Source: Amycolatopsis acididurans (GTDB lineage: Bacteria; Actinomycetota; Actinomycetes; Mycobacteriales; Pseudonocardiaceae). Taken from it: a DNA stretch of 64,000 nucleotides. The stretch spans positions 310,001-374,000 of the forward strand of contig NZ_JAAXLS010000001.1 of the NCBI RefSeq assembly GCF_012328925.1, given 5' to 3'. Each line of letters begins with the position of its first letter. Position 1 is the stretch's first letter. The notes beneath the pieces were generated by a model. That model was not told the DNA's origin. It saw only the letters and a list, made by a program, of their open reading frames with translations, and searched no databases. Below are positions 31,642-40,454 of this stretch, in pieces. Position numbers and translations under genes: made by a program.

Positions 31642-32874
31642 ATGGTCAAGCCGATGCAAGGTGTGCGGGTCCTCGAGGTCGCGCAGTTCACCTTCGTTCC
31701 CTCCGCGGGCGCGGTTCTCGCCGACTGGGGCGCGGAGGTCATCAAGATCGAGCACGCCGAGAAGGGCGACGCGCAGCGCGGCCTGGTCAAGGCGCTCGGC
31801 CATGACGTGATCTCGCAGGGATCGTCGTTCGCGCCCATCATGGAGGGTCCCAACCGGGGAAAGCGCAGTCTCGGCCTGGCATTGGAAAAGGACGAGGCGA
31901 AAGGGGTGCTGCGCGAACTGGTGCGCCGCAGCGATGTCTTCCTGACGAACTTCCTGCCCGGCGCGCGGGCGAAACTCGGCATCGACGTCGAGGACATCCG
32001 CAAGATCAACCCCGACATCATCTACACACTGGGCACCGGTTTCGGGCACAGCGGGCCGGAAGCGGACAAGGGTGGCTACGACATGACGGCCTTCTGGGCC
32101 CGTGGCGGCAGCGGCGACTCGTCGACCCCGCCGGGCGCGCAGTGGCTGACCCCGATGCCCACCGGCGCCTACGGCGACTCGATCGGCGGGATGACGATCG
32201 CGTGCGGCATCTGCGCGGCGCTCTTCTCCCGCGCGCAGACCGGGCACGCCGCCACGGTCGACGTGTCGTTGCTCGGCGTCGGGGCCTGGGCGACGCAGCT
32301 CAACGTCAACCTCGCGCTGATGGCGGGTGGCCCGCTGCCCAAGTTTCCGCCGGGAAAGCGCGCCCCCACGGGCAATCCGCTGACCTCGACTTATGTGACC
32401 GCGGACGACCGGTGGCTCGTGCTCAACATGCTCCAGCCCGGCCGGTACTGGCCCGAGTTCTGCCGGGTCGTCGGCCGTCCCGAGCTGATCGACGATCCGC
32501 GTTTCGACTCCGCGGAGACGCTGATGGCCAACGCGGGTGAGGCGGCCGAGATCGTCGCGGACATCATTTCCGGTCGCACCAAGGACGAATGGACCGCCGC
32601 CTTCGCCGGCATGGAAGGGCAGTGGTCGGTCGTCCAGGACACCTGGGAAGTCGGTAACGACGAATCGCTCACCGCGATCGGGCAGATCGCGGCGCTGACC
32701 GACGCCGAGGGCGTGCCGCGCAAGCTGGTCGGCACACCCGTGCAGTTCGACCGTGAACCGGCCTCGCTGACGCGTGCGCCGCAGTTCGCCGAGCACACCG
32801 ACGACATCCTGCGCGAGCTGGGGTTGTCCGACGAGGAGCTGCTCAACCTCAAGATCTCCGGCGCGGTCACCTGA
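31642..32874 (+). CDS. CaiB/BaiF (family III) CoA-transferase
   Basis: This 410-residue protein is a family III CoA-transferase, which moves CoA between carboxylic acids. The N-terminal GVRVLEVAQFTFVPSAGAVLADWGAEVIKIE is typical, the catalytic aspartate is expected in GGYDMTAFWARGG (about residue 143), and the MPTGAYGDSIGG region follows. It starts after a GAGGAGAGG site and a clear promoter. It is the first gene of a long plus-strand run including an amidohydrolase, ALDH, SDR, P450 and dehydratases, so it probably charges a pathway acid using an acyl-CoA donor. Some members are racemases or formyl-CoA transferases, so specificity is open. Confidence 0.92.
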   Translation: MVKPMQGVRVLEVAQFTFVPSAGAVLADWGAEVIKIEHAEKGDAQRGLVKALGHDVISQGSSFAPIMEGPNRGKRSLGLALEKDEAKGVLRELVRRSDVFLTNFLPGARAKLGIDVEDIRKINPDIIYTLGTGFGHSGPEADKGGYDMTAFWARGGSGDSSTPPGAQWLTPMPTGAYGDSIGGMTIACGICAALFSRAQTGHAATVDVSLLGVGAWATQLNVNLALMAGGPLPKFPPGKRAPTGNPLTSTYVTADDRWLVLNMLQPGRYWPEFCRVVGRPELIDDPRFDSAETLMANAGEAAEIVADIISGRTKDEWTAAFAGMEGQWSVVQDTWEVGNDESLTAIGQIAALTDAEGVPRKLVGTPVQFDREPASLTRAPQFAEHTDDILRELGLSDEELLNLKISGAVT

Positions 32875-32903
32875 ACTCGAACAAAAAGTTGGGAGGCACT
32901 GAC

Positions 32904-34031
32904 ATGTTGCCAGCGGACGCCAAGGTCATTTCCGTCGATGACCATGTGATCGAACACCCGCGAGTATGGCTGGACCGGCTGCCGTCGAAGTACGCCGACG
33001 ACGCGCCGCGGATCGAGACGTTGCCCGACGGCAACGACACGTGGATCTACGAGGGCAAACCCGCCGGCAACTTCGCGCTCAACGCGGTGGCGGGCAAGCA
33101 TCCTCGCGAGTTCGGCATGGACCCGCGCAGCTACCAGGACATGCGGCCCGGCTGCCACGACGTCGCCGAGCGCATCAGGGACATGGACGCCGAGGGCGTC
33201 TGGGCGCAACTCGGCTTCCCGAACATGGGCGGGTTCGCGGGCAGCACCTTCTACCAGGGCACCGACCGCGCGCTGGCCGCGGAATGCGTCCGCGCCTACA
33301 ACGACTTCATCCTCGACGAGTGGTGCGCCTACGCGCCGGACCGGCTCATCCCGCTGGTCATGGTGCCGTTCTGGGACGTCGAGGCCTCGGTGAAGGAGGT
33401 CGAGCGGACGGCCGCCAAGGGCGCGCGCTCGGTCAGCTTCCTGGAAGCGCCGCACCGGTTCGGCCTGCCCTCCTACCACACCGACCACTGGGACCCGCTG
33501 CTGCGCGTGTGCGAGGAAGCCGGGCTGCCGTTGTCGGTCCACTTCGGATCGGGCGGGGTGCCGCAGGGGCTGGCGCCCGACGGCGACATGTTCATCATGA
33601 TCGCGCTGTTCGGCGTCAACTCGATGCAGGCCACGGTGGATCTGCTGATGTCGCCGGTGTTCTACAAGTTCCCCAACCTCAAGTTCGTCCTCTCCGAAGG
33701 CGGGATCGGCTGGATCCCCTATCTTCTGGAGCGCACGGACTACTCCTGGGAGCGGCACCGGTACTGGTGCGACATCAACGCCGAGCAGCGGCCCTCGGAG
33801 CTGTTCGACGACCACATCTTCGGCTGCTTCATCGCCGACCACGCAGGCCTCGAGCTGCGGCATCGCATCGGTGTGAACAATATTCTGTTCGAGAGTGACT
33901 ACCCGCATTCGGACTCGAACTGGCCGCATACGAGGAAGATGCTGGCCGAGGCGATGACCGACGTCCCCGACGACGAGGCCCGGCTCATCGTCGAGGGCAA
34001 CGCCCGGCGGATCTTCAACTTCCCGGCCTGA
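32904..34031 (+). CDS. Amidohydrolase-2 family protein
   Basis: This 375-residue protein is a third amidohydrolase-2 member, of the type common in mycobacteria and rhodococci. It starts VISVDDHVIEHP, carries a LSVHFGSGG histidine strand near residue 210, and has the intact metal motif ESDYPHSDSNWP near residue 332. The ATG at 32904 has a GGGAGG site eight bases upstream. Related proteins hydrolyse or decarboxylate cyclic or aromatic acids. It lies between a CoA-transferase and an aldehyde dehydrogenase, so a hydrolytic ring-opening step is possible. It is only distantly similar to the pair at 17245-19496. Confidence 0.9.
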   Translation: MLPADAKVISVDDHVIEHPRVWLDRLPSKYADDAPRIETLPDGNDTWIYEGKPAGNFALNAVAGKHPREFGMDPRSYQDMRPGCHDVAERIRDMDAEGVWAQLGFPNMGGFAGSTFYQGTDRALAAECVRAYNDFILDEWCAYAPDRLIPLVMVPFWDVEASVKEVERTAAKGARSVSFLEAPHRFGLPSYHTDHWDPLLRVCEEAGLPLSVHFGSGGVPQGLAPDGDMFIMIALFGVNSMQATVDLLMSPVFYKFPNLKFVLSEGGIGWIPYLLERTDYSWERHRYWCDINAEQRPSELFDDHIFGCFIADHAGLELRHRIGVNNILFESDYPHSDSNWPHTRKMLAEAMTDVPDDEARLIVEGNARRIFNFPA

Positions 34032-34033
34032 CC

Positions 34034-34248
34034 ATGCGCGCGGGATTCGTGGGTGCCGGCCGGATGGGCCGCCCGGTGGTGCGCCGGCGGGAGGTCGCGG
34101 CGGGGCCGAGGCGGGCGAGGCGCGCGGGCTGCTCGTCGTGGACGCGCCGGTGAGCGGCGGGCCGGAGCACGGGGCCGCCGGTGAGCTGACCCTGTTCGCC
34201 GGTGGCATGGACACCGTGCAGGCCGGGCTGCTGCCGCAACGAGTCTGA
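34034..34248 (+). pseudogene. Remnant of a 3-hydroxyisobutyrate dehydrogenase-type gene
   Basis: The first 16 codons from ATG 34034 read MRAGFVGAGRMGRPVV, the Rossmann dinucleotide motif of the 6-phosphogluconate/3-hydroxyisobutyrate dehydrogenase family. After an internal deletion and frameshift, another frame continues with LLVVDAPVSGGPEHGAAG and LTLFAGGMD, the conserved second motif of the same family, and stops at 34246. A real gene would be about 290 codons with roughly 110 residues between these motifs. The 3' half is missing. This is therefore a decayed gene filling the 243-bp gap between amidohydrolase and ALDH. Confidence 0.85.
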
Positions 34249-34274
34249 ACACACCTTGGGAGACGGAGGCCGAG

Positions 34275-35732
34275 ATGGTATTGGGTGAGCGCATGCTCGT
34301 GGACGGCGAGCTGGTGACCGCGGGCAACGGCCGTAGCTTCGACAACGTCAACCCGGCGACGGAGCAGACCATCGGCTCGGTTCCGGACGCGGACGCCGCC
34401 GACATGGAACGCGCGATCGGCGCCGCCCGGCGCGCGTTCGACACCACGAGCTGGTCCACCGACACCGCGTTCCGGCAGCACTGTCTGCGCCAGTTGCGCG
34501 ACGCGCTGCGCGAGCACGCCGAAGAACTCCGTCCGATGATCGTCGCCGAGGCGGGCACCCCGGTCGCGCTCACCGCGGCGATCCAGCTCGACGGGCCGAT
34601 CGGGTATCTCGACCACTACATCGATCTGCTGGCGGGCTACGAGTTCGAGCACGCACTGCCGGACAAGGAGGTCTACGGCGTGCGAACCGAACGCATCGTG
34701 CGCCGCGAGGCCGCCGGCGTGGTCGGCGCGATCACGCCGTGGAACTATCCGCTCTATCTCAATCTGTGCAAGACCAGCGCCGCGCTCGCGGCCGGCTGCA
34801 CCGTGGTGCTCAAACCGGCGCCCGACACCCCGGCCAACGCGCTGGCGCTGGGCGAGATCGTCCGCGAGCACACCGACATCCCGCCCGGCGTGTTCAACGT
34901 CGTGACCACCAGCGACAACGGCGTCGCCCAGCTGCTGGCGACGCATCCGGACGTGGACGCCGTCACGCTCACCGGCTCCACCGGCACCGGGCGCAAGGTC
35001 ATGGCCGCGGCGGCGGGCACCGTGAAGCGGGTGACGCTGGAACTCGGCGGCAAGTCGGCCGCCGTGGTGCTCGACGACGCCGACCTGTCCTCGATCCTGC
35101 CCGGCATGGCCATGCAGATCTGCGTCCACGCCGGGCAGGGCTGCGCGACACTGACCAGGTTGCTCGTGCCGAGGTCCACAGTGGACGACGCCGTGGAGAT
35201 CCTCAAGGACGGCATGTCCGGTATCCCGTGGGGTGATCCGGCCGATCCGGGCAACCTCATGGGGCCGGTCATCAACGCACAGCAGCGCGACAAGGTGCTG
35301 TGGTACTACGAGTCGGCGCGCAACGACGGCCAGATCGTGCTCGGCGGGCGGCCCACGACGCGGTTCGAGCGCGGCTACTACGTGGAGCCCACGCTCATCA
35401 CCGGCGTCGGCCCGAAGTCCCCGGTCGCGCAGGACGAGGTCTTCGGGCCCGCGCTGGTGGTGCTGCCCTTCGACGATGACGACGACGCCGTGCGGATCGC
35501 CGACAGCACGATCTACGGCCTGTCCTCGGCGGTCTACAGCGCCGACCGCGAGCGCGCGATGGGCATCGCGCGCCGCTTCCGCGCCGGGACCGTCGGCGTC
35601 AACGGCGGGTCGTGGTTCGACACCGACGCCCCGTTCGGCGGCTACAAGCAGAGCGGGCTCGGCCGCGAATGGGGCACCGAGGGCCTCGAAGAATTCCTCG
35701 AGACCAAGACGATCGCCATCCCAGCCAAGTGA
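34275..35732 (+). CDS. Aldehyde dehydrogenase
   Basis: This 485-residue protein is an NAD(P)-dependent aldehyde dehydrogenase. The cofactor segment TPWNYPLYLN (about residue 154), glutamate base in LELGGKSAAVV (about 256) and catalytic cysteine in AGQGCATLTRL (about 290) are intact. The C-terminal PFGGYKQSGLGREWG is typical. The ATG at 34275 follows a GGAGGCCGAG site. With the downstream mycofactocin-type SDR and P450 it makes a coherent set: hydroxylation, alcohol oxidation, then aldehyde oxidation to an acid. The next gene starts ten bases after its stop. It is clearly distinct from the ALDH at 24865. Confidence 0.93.
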   Translation: MVLGERMLVDGELVTAGNGRSFDNVNPATEQTIGSVPDADAADMERAIGAARRAFDTTSWSTDTAFRQHCLRQLRDALREHAEELRPMIVAEAGTPVALTAAIQLDGPIGYLDHYIDLLAGYEFEHALPDKEVYGVRTERIVRREAAGVVGAITPWNYPLYLNLCKTSAALAAGCTVVLKPAPDTPANALALGEIVREHTDIPPGVFNVVTTSDNGVAQLLATHPDVDAVTLTGSTGTGRKVMAAAAGTVKRVTLELGGKSAAVVLDDADLSSILPGMAMQICVHAGQGCATLTRLLVPRSTVDDAVEILKDGMSGIPWGDPADPGNLMGPVINAQQRDKVLWYYESARNDGQIVLGGRPTTRFERGYYVEPTLITGVGPKSPVAQDEVFGPALVVLPFDDDDDAVRIADSTIYGLSSAVYSADRERAMGIARRFRAGTVGVNGGSWFDTDAPFGGYKQSGLGREWGTEGLEEFLETKTIAIPAK

Positions 35733-35742
35733 GAGGTCGAAC

Positions 35743-36603
35743 ATGGGACGCGTAGCAGGCAAGGTCGCTTTCATCACCGGTGCGGGCCGCGGCCAGGGCC
35801 GCAGCCACGCGGTACGGCTGGCCGAGGAGGGTGCCGACATCATCGCGGTGGACATCTGCCGTGACTTCGAAACGGTCGGCTACCCGATGTCCACACCGGA
35901 CGATCTCAAGGAGACGGTCAAACTGGTCGAGGACAGAGGCAGACGCATCGTCGCCGTCGAGGCCGACGTGCGCGAGCGGGGCCAGATCATCGACGCGATG
36001 GACCGGGGCATCGGGGAACTGGGCAGGCTGGACGTGGTCGTGTCCCAGGCGGGTATCGCGGCGCTGGGTGGCGAGCCCGCGCTGCAGGCGTGGGCGGACG
36101 GTGTGGACACCATGCTCGTCGGGACGATCAACACGCTGCACGCGGCCATGTCGCGGGTCGGTGAGGGCGCCTCGCTCATCGCGACCGGGTCCGCGGCGGT
36201 GTTCATGGGCACCGGGGGTGTCGCGGAGCCGGGCGCGGATCCCGGCGGGGCCGGGTACGCCTACGCCAAGCGCGCATTGTCGGATTTCGTGCACGAACTG
36301 GCCCGTAACCTCGCGCCGCGCAACATCCGGGTCAATGCCGTGCACCCCACCAACTGCAACACCGCGATGCTGCAGAGCCCGGGAATGTACAAGGCTTTCC
36401 GGCCGGATCTGGAGAACCCGACACGGGAGGACGCGGAGCCGGCGTTCCCGGCCCAGCAGGCGATGCCGGTGCCGTGGATCGACCCGGTCGACGTCAGCAA
36501 CGCCGTCGTCTATCTCGCCTCCGACGAGGCCCGCTATGTGACCGGTATGCAGCTGCGGGTCGACGCCGGATCGTATTTGAAGTTCCAGGATTTCCACGCC
36601 TGA
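35743..36603 (+). CDS. Mycofactocin-coupled SDR family oxidoreductase
   Basis: This 286-residue short-chain dehydrogenase has the signature of mycofactocin-coupled SDRs: GKVAFITGAGRGQGRSHAV at the nucleotide site, then AEEGADIIAVDIC and the insert around TVGYPMSTPDDL. The catalytic residues are S in IATGSAA and the Y-x3-K of YAYAK. In this subfamily the NAD cofactor is tightly held and re-oxidised by the peptide-derived cofactor mycofactocin, so the host genome should carry mft genes, which are not in this window. Its position between ALDH and P450 suggests that it oxidises the alcohol formed by the P450. Confidence 0.92.
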   Translation: MGRVAGKVAFITGAGRGQGRSHAVRLAEEGADIIAVDICRDFETVGYPMSTPDDLKETVKLVEDRGRRIVAVEADVRERGQIIDAMDRGIGELGRLDVVVSQAGIAALGGEPALQAWADGVDTMLVGTINTLHAAMSRVGEGASLIATGSAAVFMGTGGVAEPGADPGGAGYAYAKRALSDFVHELARNLAPRNIRVNAVHPTNCNTAMLQSPGMYKAFRPDLENPTREDAEPAFPAQQAMPVPWIDPVDVSNAVVYLASDEARYVTGMQLRVDAGSYLKFQDFHA

Positions 36604-36616
36604 GGGAGGTTCGGAG

Positions 36617-37981
36617 ATGACGACGGTCGATGACGAGGACCGCAAGGCACACCGGATCGACTTCGACCGGCACTCGAGCACCTACCGGACCGAGTTCGAG
36701 TCGATCGCCACCGAACTGCACGCGAAGTGCCCGATCGCGTGGACCGACAAGCACGACGGATACTGGATCGCCAGCGGCAACCGGCAGGTGTTCGACCTCG
36801 CCCGCAGCGCGGAGTACCTGTCCAACGACAACGACGTGGAGGGACAGAAGCGCGGCTACCGGGGCATCAGCATTCCCGGCCCGCCGCGCACCACGGGGCA
36901 GCCGCGGGGCGGGTTCCTCGAAATGGACCCGCCCGAGCAGCGGCACTACCGGCAGGCGCTGAACCCGTACCTCTCGCCCGCCGCGGTCGACCGCTGGCGG
37001 CCGGTGATCGACGAGCTGGCGCGGGCCTGTCTCAATGAGAAGATCGAAAGCGGGCGCATCGACTTCGTCGACGATCTGGCCAACATCGTGCCCGCGGTGC
37101 TCACCATGGCGATGCTCGGGATGCGGCTGGAACACTGGTCGGTGCACTGCGAATCCGCGCACGCCAGCGTGTACACGCCACCGGACTCGCCCGACATGCC
37201 CCGCGTGATCGGGTTGCTCATCGCGTCGCGGCAGCACCAGGCCGAGCAGATCGCGCAGATCAGGGCCAACCCGCGGCCCGGGCTGATCAACGGGCTCATC
37301 AACGCCGAGATCAACGGCGAGAAACCCAGTGATCTCGACGTGCTCGGTGCGGTGGGGCTGCTCATCGGCGGCGGTTTCGACACCACCACCGCGCTCACCG
37401 CGCACGCACTGGAATGGCTGTCGGACCATCCTGAGGAGCGGGAGCGGCTCTCGCGGGAACGGGACACGCTGCTGGATCCGGCCACGGAGGAGTTCCTGCG
37501 CTTCTTCACTCCGGCGGTCGGCGACGGCCGCACCATCTCCGCCGACTGCGAGATCGCGGGCACCCGGTTCAAGGAAGGCGAGCGGCTGTGGCTGTCCTGG
37601 GCGATGGCCAACCGGGACGCCGAGGTGTTCGAGGATCCGCACCGGATCAAACTGGACCGCAAGGGAAACCGGCATGCCAGCTTCGGGCTGGGCGTGCACC
37701 GCTGCATCGGGTCGAACGTGGCGCGCGCGACGTTCAAGACGATGCTCACGCACGTGCTGGACCGGATGCCGGACTTCGCCTGCGATTCCGGGCACGCCTC
37801 GCACTACCCGACGACCGGCGTGATCAACGGGATGCGCGGCCTGCCCGCGACGTTCACACCGGGCAAGCGGATCGGGCCGGGGCTGGCGGAGACGATCCAG
37901 ATGCTGCAGGACGTGTGCGACGAGCAGCGGCTCGCCGAACCGGTGACGGTGCGCAAGGCAAGGGCGAAGGTCAAACGTTGA
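36617..37981 (+). CDS. Cytochrome P450
   Basis: This 454-residue P450 has the ExxR motif EEFLRFFTP (about residue 293) and the haem loop FGLGVHRCIG (about 355-364). The I-helix reads IGGGFDTTT, with glycine in place of the usual alanine and an aspartate as the acid. A C-terminal extension of about 40 residues follows the usual end. The ATG has a GAGGGAGG site. Its stop overlaps the following dehydratase start. Clustering with the mycofactocin-type SDR and ALDH indicates stepwise oxidation of a methyl or methylene group of a lipophilic substrate. Electron partners are not adjacent. Confidence 0.93.
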   Translation: MTTVDDEDRKAHRIDFDRHSSTYRTEFESIATELHAKCPIAWTDKHDGYWIASGNRQVFDLARSAEYLSNDNDVEGQKRGYRGISIPGPPRTTGQPRGGFLEMDPPEQRHYRQALNPYLSPAAVDRWRPVIDELARACLNEKIESGRIDFVDDLANIVPAVLTMAMLGMRLEHWSVHCESAHASVYTPPDSPDMPRVIGLLIASRQHQAEQIAQIRANPRPGLINGLINAEINGEKPSDLDVLGAVGLLIGGGFDTTTALTAHALEWLSDHPEERERLSRERDTLLDPATEEFLRFFTPAVGDGRTISADCEIAGTRFKEGERLWLSWAMANRDAEVFEDPHRIKLDRKGNRHASFGLGVHRCIGSNVARATFKTMLTHVLDRMPDFACDSGHASHYPTTGVINGMRGLPATFTPGKRIGPGLAETIQMLQDVCDEQRLAEPVTVRKARAKVKR

Positions 37982-38481
37982 TCACGGATGAGATGCGGGC
38001 GGCCCAGGGCGCGGAGCTGAGCCGGACGGTGAGTTTCCCGGTGTCCGAATCGGACATCCGCCGGTGGGCGATCGCGGTCTATTTCCCGGAACCGCCACCG
38101 CCGATGTTCTGGGACGCGACCGCGGCGGAGCGCACTATCCACAAAGGAATTGTGGCGCCGGAGGAATTCAACCCGTTCGCGTGGATGAGCGCGGACGGGC
38201 CCGCGGTTCCCGACGACGGCGGATACGACCCGGACAGCACCGAGAAGGGGCTGGGGCTGCGGCCGCCCGGGTTGCGCAACATGCTCAACGGCGGGGTGGA
38301 GGTGGAGTACGGGGTGCGGATGCGGCCCGGTGACGTGATCACGTCGGTGCGCAGGCTCGGTGCGTACTCGGAACGAACAGGAAGGCTGGGCACGATGCTG
38401 ATGACGGTGTTCGAGGACACCTGGACGAATCAACGGGACGAACGGGTGAAGCTGTCCACGATGACCCTCATCAGGTACTGA
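37978..38481 (+). CDS. FAS1-like/MaoC N-terminal hot-dog dehydratase
   Basis: This 167-residue protein resembles the N-terminal hot-dog domain of two-domain MaoC dehydratases. The stretch FPVSESDIRRWAIAVYFPEPPPPMFWD and the later GLGLRPPGLRNMLNGGVEVEYGVRMRPGDVI fit the inactive or binding half of such enzymes. A TTG start at 37978 overlapping the P450 stop (TTGA) is chosen because of a GAAGG site seven bases upstream; an ATG at 37990 is the alternative. The following gene encodes the catalytic hot-dog partner, as in ChsH2-ChsH1-type hydratases for bulky enoyl-CoAs. Confidence 0.82.
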   Translation: MITDEMRAAQGAELSRTVSFPVSESDIRRWAIAVYFPEPPPPMFWDATAAERTIHKGIVAPEEFNPFAWMSADGPAVPDDGGYDPDSTEKGLGLRPPGLRNMLNGGVEVEYGVRMRPGDVITSVRRLGAYSERTGRLGTMLMTVFEDTWTNQRDERVKLSTMTLIRY

Positions 38482-38483
38482 CC

Positions 38484-38885
38484 ATGACACCTCGAGTTGG
38501 TGACGAGATTCCCCCGTTCACCCGCAAGACCGGCTTCGCGAACTGGAACCGGTACGCGGCCGTCAACGATGAGTTCATCCCGATCCACATGGACGACGAG
38601 GCCGGGCGGGCGGCGGGCCAGCCCGGTGCTTTCGGCATGGGAAACCTGCAGCTTTCCTACCTGCACACTGTTTTGCGTGACTGGATCGGCCCCGAGGGGA
38701 CGATCTTGCGGGTAGGATGCGAGTTCCGTGCGCTCAACACCAGGGACATGGTCGTCACGGCACGTGGCCTGGTGACAGGGGTGTCGCGGGAGGACGGACG
38801 GACCGTGGTCGACCTCGACGTGTGGACCGAAGCCGAGGACGGCACGCGGCTCGCGCCAGGAACGGCGCGTGTCGCGCTCGCGTGA
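38484..38885 (+). CDS. MaoC family dehydratase/hydratase
   Basis: This 133-residue protein is a single hot-dog MaoC-like hydratase. The hydratase-2 motif is visible as NDEFIPIHMD (about residues 29-38), with aspartate and histidine in catalytic positions. It starts three bases after its partner's stop and they probably form a heteromeric hydratase acting on an enoyl-CoA made by the dehydrogenase pair at 27715-30062. The G-x-F-G-M-G-x-L stretch continues the core helix. This arrangement is familiar from steroid side-chain catabolism, but the real substrate here is unknown. Confidence 0.88.
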   Translation: MTPRVGDEIPPFTRKTGFANWNRYAAVNDEFIPIHMDDEAGRAAGQPGAFGMGNLQLSYLHTVLRDWIGPEGTILRVGCEFRALNTRDMVVTARGLVTGVSREDGRTVVDLDVWTEAEDGTRLAPGTARVALA

Positions 38886-38898
38886 AGGGAGAGCTTTG

Positions 38899-39390
38899 GT
38901 GGCGGGAAAGGATCTGGCGCGGCTGTTGTTGCGCACGGTCGTCGGTGGCACGATGATCGCGCACGGTGTGAAGCACGGCCGGTCGCTCGAAGGAACCGCG
39001 GGCTGGTTCGGTTCGATCGGGTTCAAGCAGCCACGGTTACAGGCCCAGGCGAGCGCGGTCGTCGAGGTCGGTGCCGGTGCGGCGCTGGTGGCTGGTGCGG
39101 CGACCCCGCTGGCGGCGTCCGCGGTCGTGGGCACCATGGCCGTGGCCGCGAAGACCGTGCACCAGCCGAACGGGTTCTTCATCACCGCCGAGGGGTACGA
39201 GTACGTGCTCAACCTCGCCACCGCCAGCGTCGCACTGGCCGCGCTGGGCCCAGGCCGGTTCAGCGTCGACCGAGTGGTGGGCGCGGACCGCTTCAAGGGA
39301 CCGAAGGCGGCCGCGCTGGCCGCGGGCCTGGGCGTCGCCGCGGCGGCGGCCCAGCTCAAGACCTTCTGGACCAAACCGCAAGACAAGTAA
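38899..39390 (+). CDS. DoxX family membrane protein
   Basis: This 163-residue protein has four hydrophobic segments and the DoxX-like pattern LLRTVVGGTMIAHGVKHG (about residues 8-25) and WFGSIGFKQP. DoxX-like proteins are small inner-membrane proteins linked to quinone-related or redox functions and are frequent beside oxygenase genes. GTG at 38899 is chosen, with a GGGAGAG site; an in-frame TTG lies one codon before it. It is the last gene of the P450/dehydratase operon and is followed by the ketosteroid dehydrogenase remnant. The C-terminal tail is basic and soluble. Confidence 0.83.
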   Translation: MAGKDLARLLLRTVVGGTMIAHGVKHGRSLEGTAGWFGSIGFKQPRLQAQASAVVEVGAGAALVAGAATPLAASAVVGTMAVAAKTVHQPNGFFITAEGYEYVLNLATASVALAALGPGRFSVDRVVGADRFKGPKAAALAAGLGVAAAAAQLKTFWTKPQDK

Positions 39391-39481
39391 GCCGGTTCCA
39401 TCGTCGGCTGGGGGAGGGTCTGGGCTTTGCTTCGCTTCGCCATCGACGCCGGGTACCTTCCGGCCGCGCGGCTCAGCCCGG

Positions 39482-40450
39482 CTACCCGGCCGCGTGCCGG
39501 GCCGCGATGTAGCCGAACGCCATCGTGTTCGCGATGCTCGCGCCGGCGCCGGGGTACGTCCGGCCCATGACCGTCGCCGTCATGTTGCCCGTCGCGTACA
39601 GGCCCGGGATCGGCGCACCCGACTCGTCCAGCACTTGTGCGTGTTCGTTCGTGATGACGCCGCCCGAGGTTCCGACATCGCCCGGCACGATCTCCGTCGC
39701 GTAGAACGGGGCGGTGTCGATCGGGCCGAGTGCGGGATTCGGTTTGTTCCCGGGGTCGCCGAGCACGTGGTTGTACCGCGACACGCCACGGCCGAACTCG
39801 GGATCCTCACCGCGTGCCGCATGCTCGTTGAAGCGGCGGACGGTTTCCGCGAGCGTGGCCGGGTCTGCCCCGATGAGCGGCGCCAAGTCCTCGATCGTGC
39901 CGACGGTCTTGATCTTCCCGTCCTTCAGCAGGTGTGCGGGCATCCGCCCCGGCAGGACGGACGCGAGGTCGCGGAGCCGGGGCAGCCCCTGGCCCCACGG
40001 ATAGCGGCGACGGTATTCGTCGTCGAAGATCAGCCACGCGGGCACGGCGTCATTGGCGTACATCGCGCGGCCGACCTCCACATAGGAGTTCGACTCGTTG
40101 CAGAAACGCTTCCCCTGCCTGTTCACGAAAATCGTGCGCGGATACTGCCGGGCGACCGACAACGCGGACGCGCCGAGATCCGCACGCGGGCCGGGGTTCC
40201 ACACGGCCTCGTCCATGTAGTCGGTCTTCGCGCCCAAGGCGATCACCGCCGCGAGTACCTCCCCGGTGTTTCCCGGGTTGCCGACGGTCCACTCGGCCTC
40301 ATTCGGTTGCGTCGCGGCCGAGTACTTGCGGCGCATCTCCGCGTTGCGCTCGAAACCGCCCGCCGCGAGCAGCACGCCCCGCTTGCCGCGTACCACTACC
40401 GAAGCCCCGTCCCGCTCGGCGCGCACACCGGTCACGCGACCGTCTTCGAG
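39482..40450 (-). pseudogene. 3-ketosteroid delta1-dehydrogenase-like gene lacking its 5' part
   Basis: The minus-strand frame encodes the C-terminal 320 or so residues of a KstD-like flavoprotein: RGVLLAAGGFERN, then PGDVGTSGGV and the FAD-closing MGRTYPGAGASIANTMAFGYIAARHA. Full proteins are 510-570 residues; the N-terminal FAD-binding GxGxxG part is absent. Upstream of about 40450 the same frame has no homology because it is antisense to an alpha-mannosidase remnant. The gene is therefore cut at its 5' end and cannot make an active enzyme. KstD acts in steroid ring degradation, so an ancestor of this strain had such a gene here or nearby. Confidence 0.85.
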
Positions 40451-40454
40451 GGCC

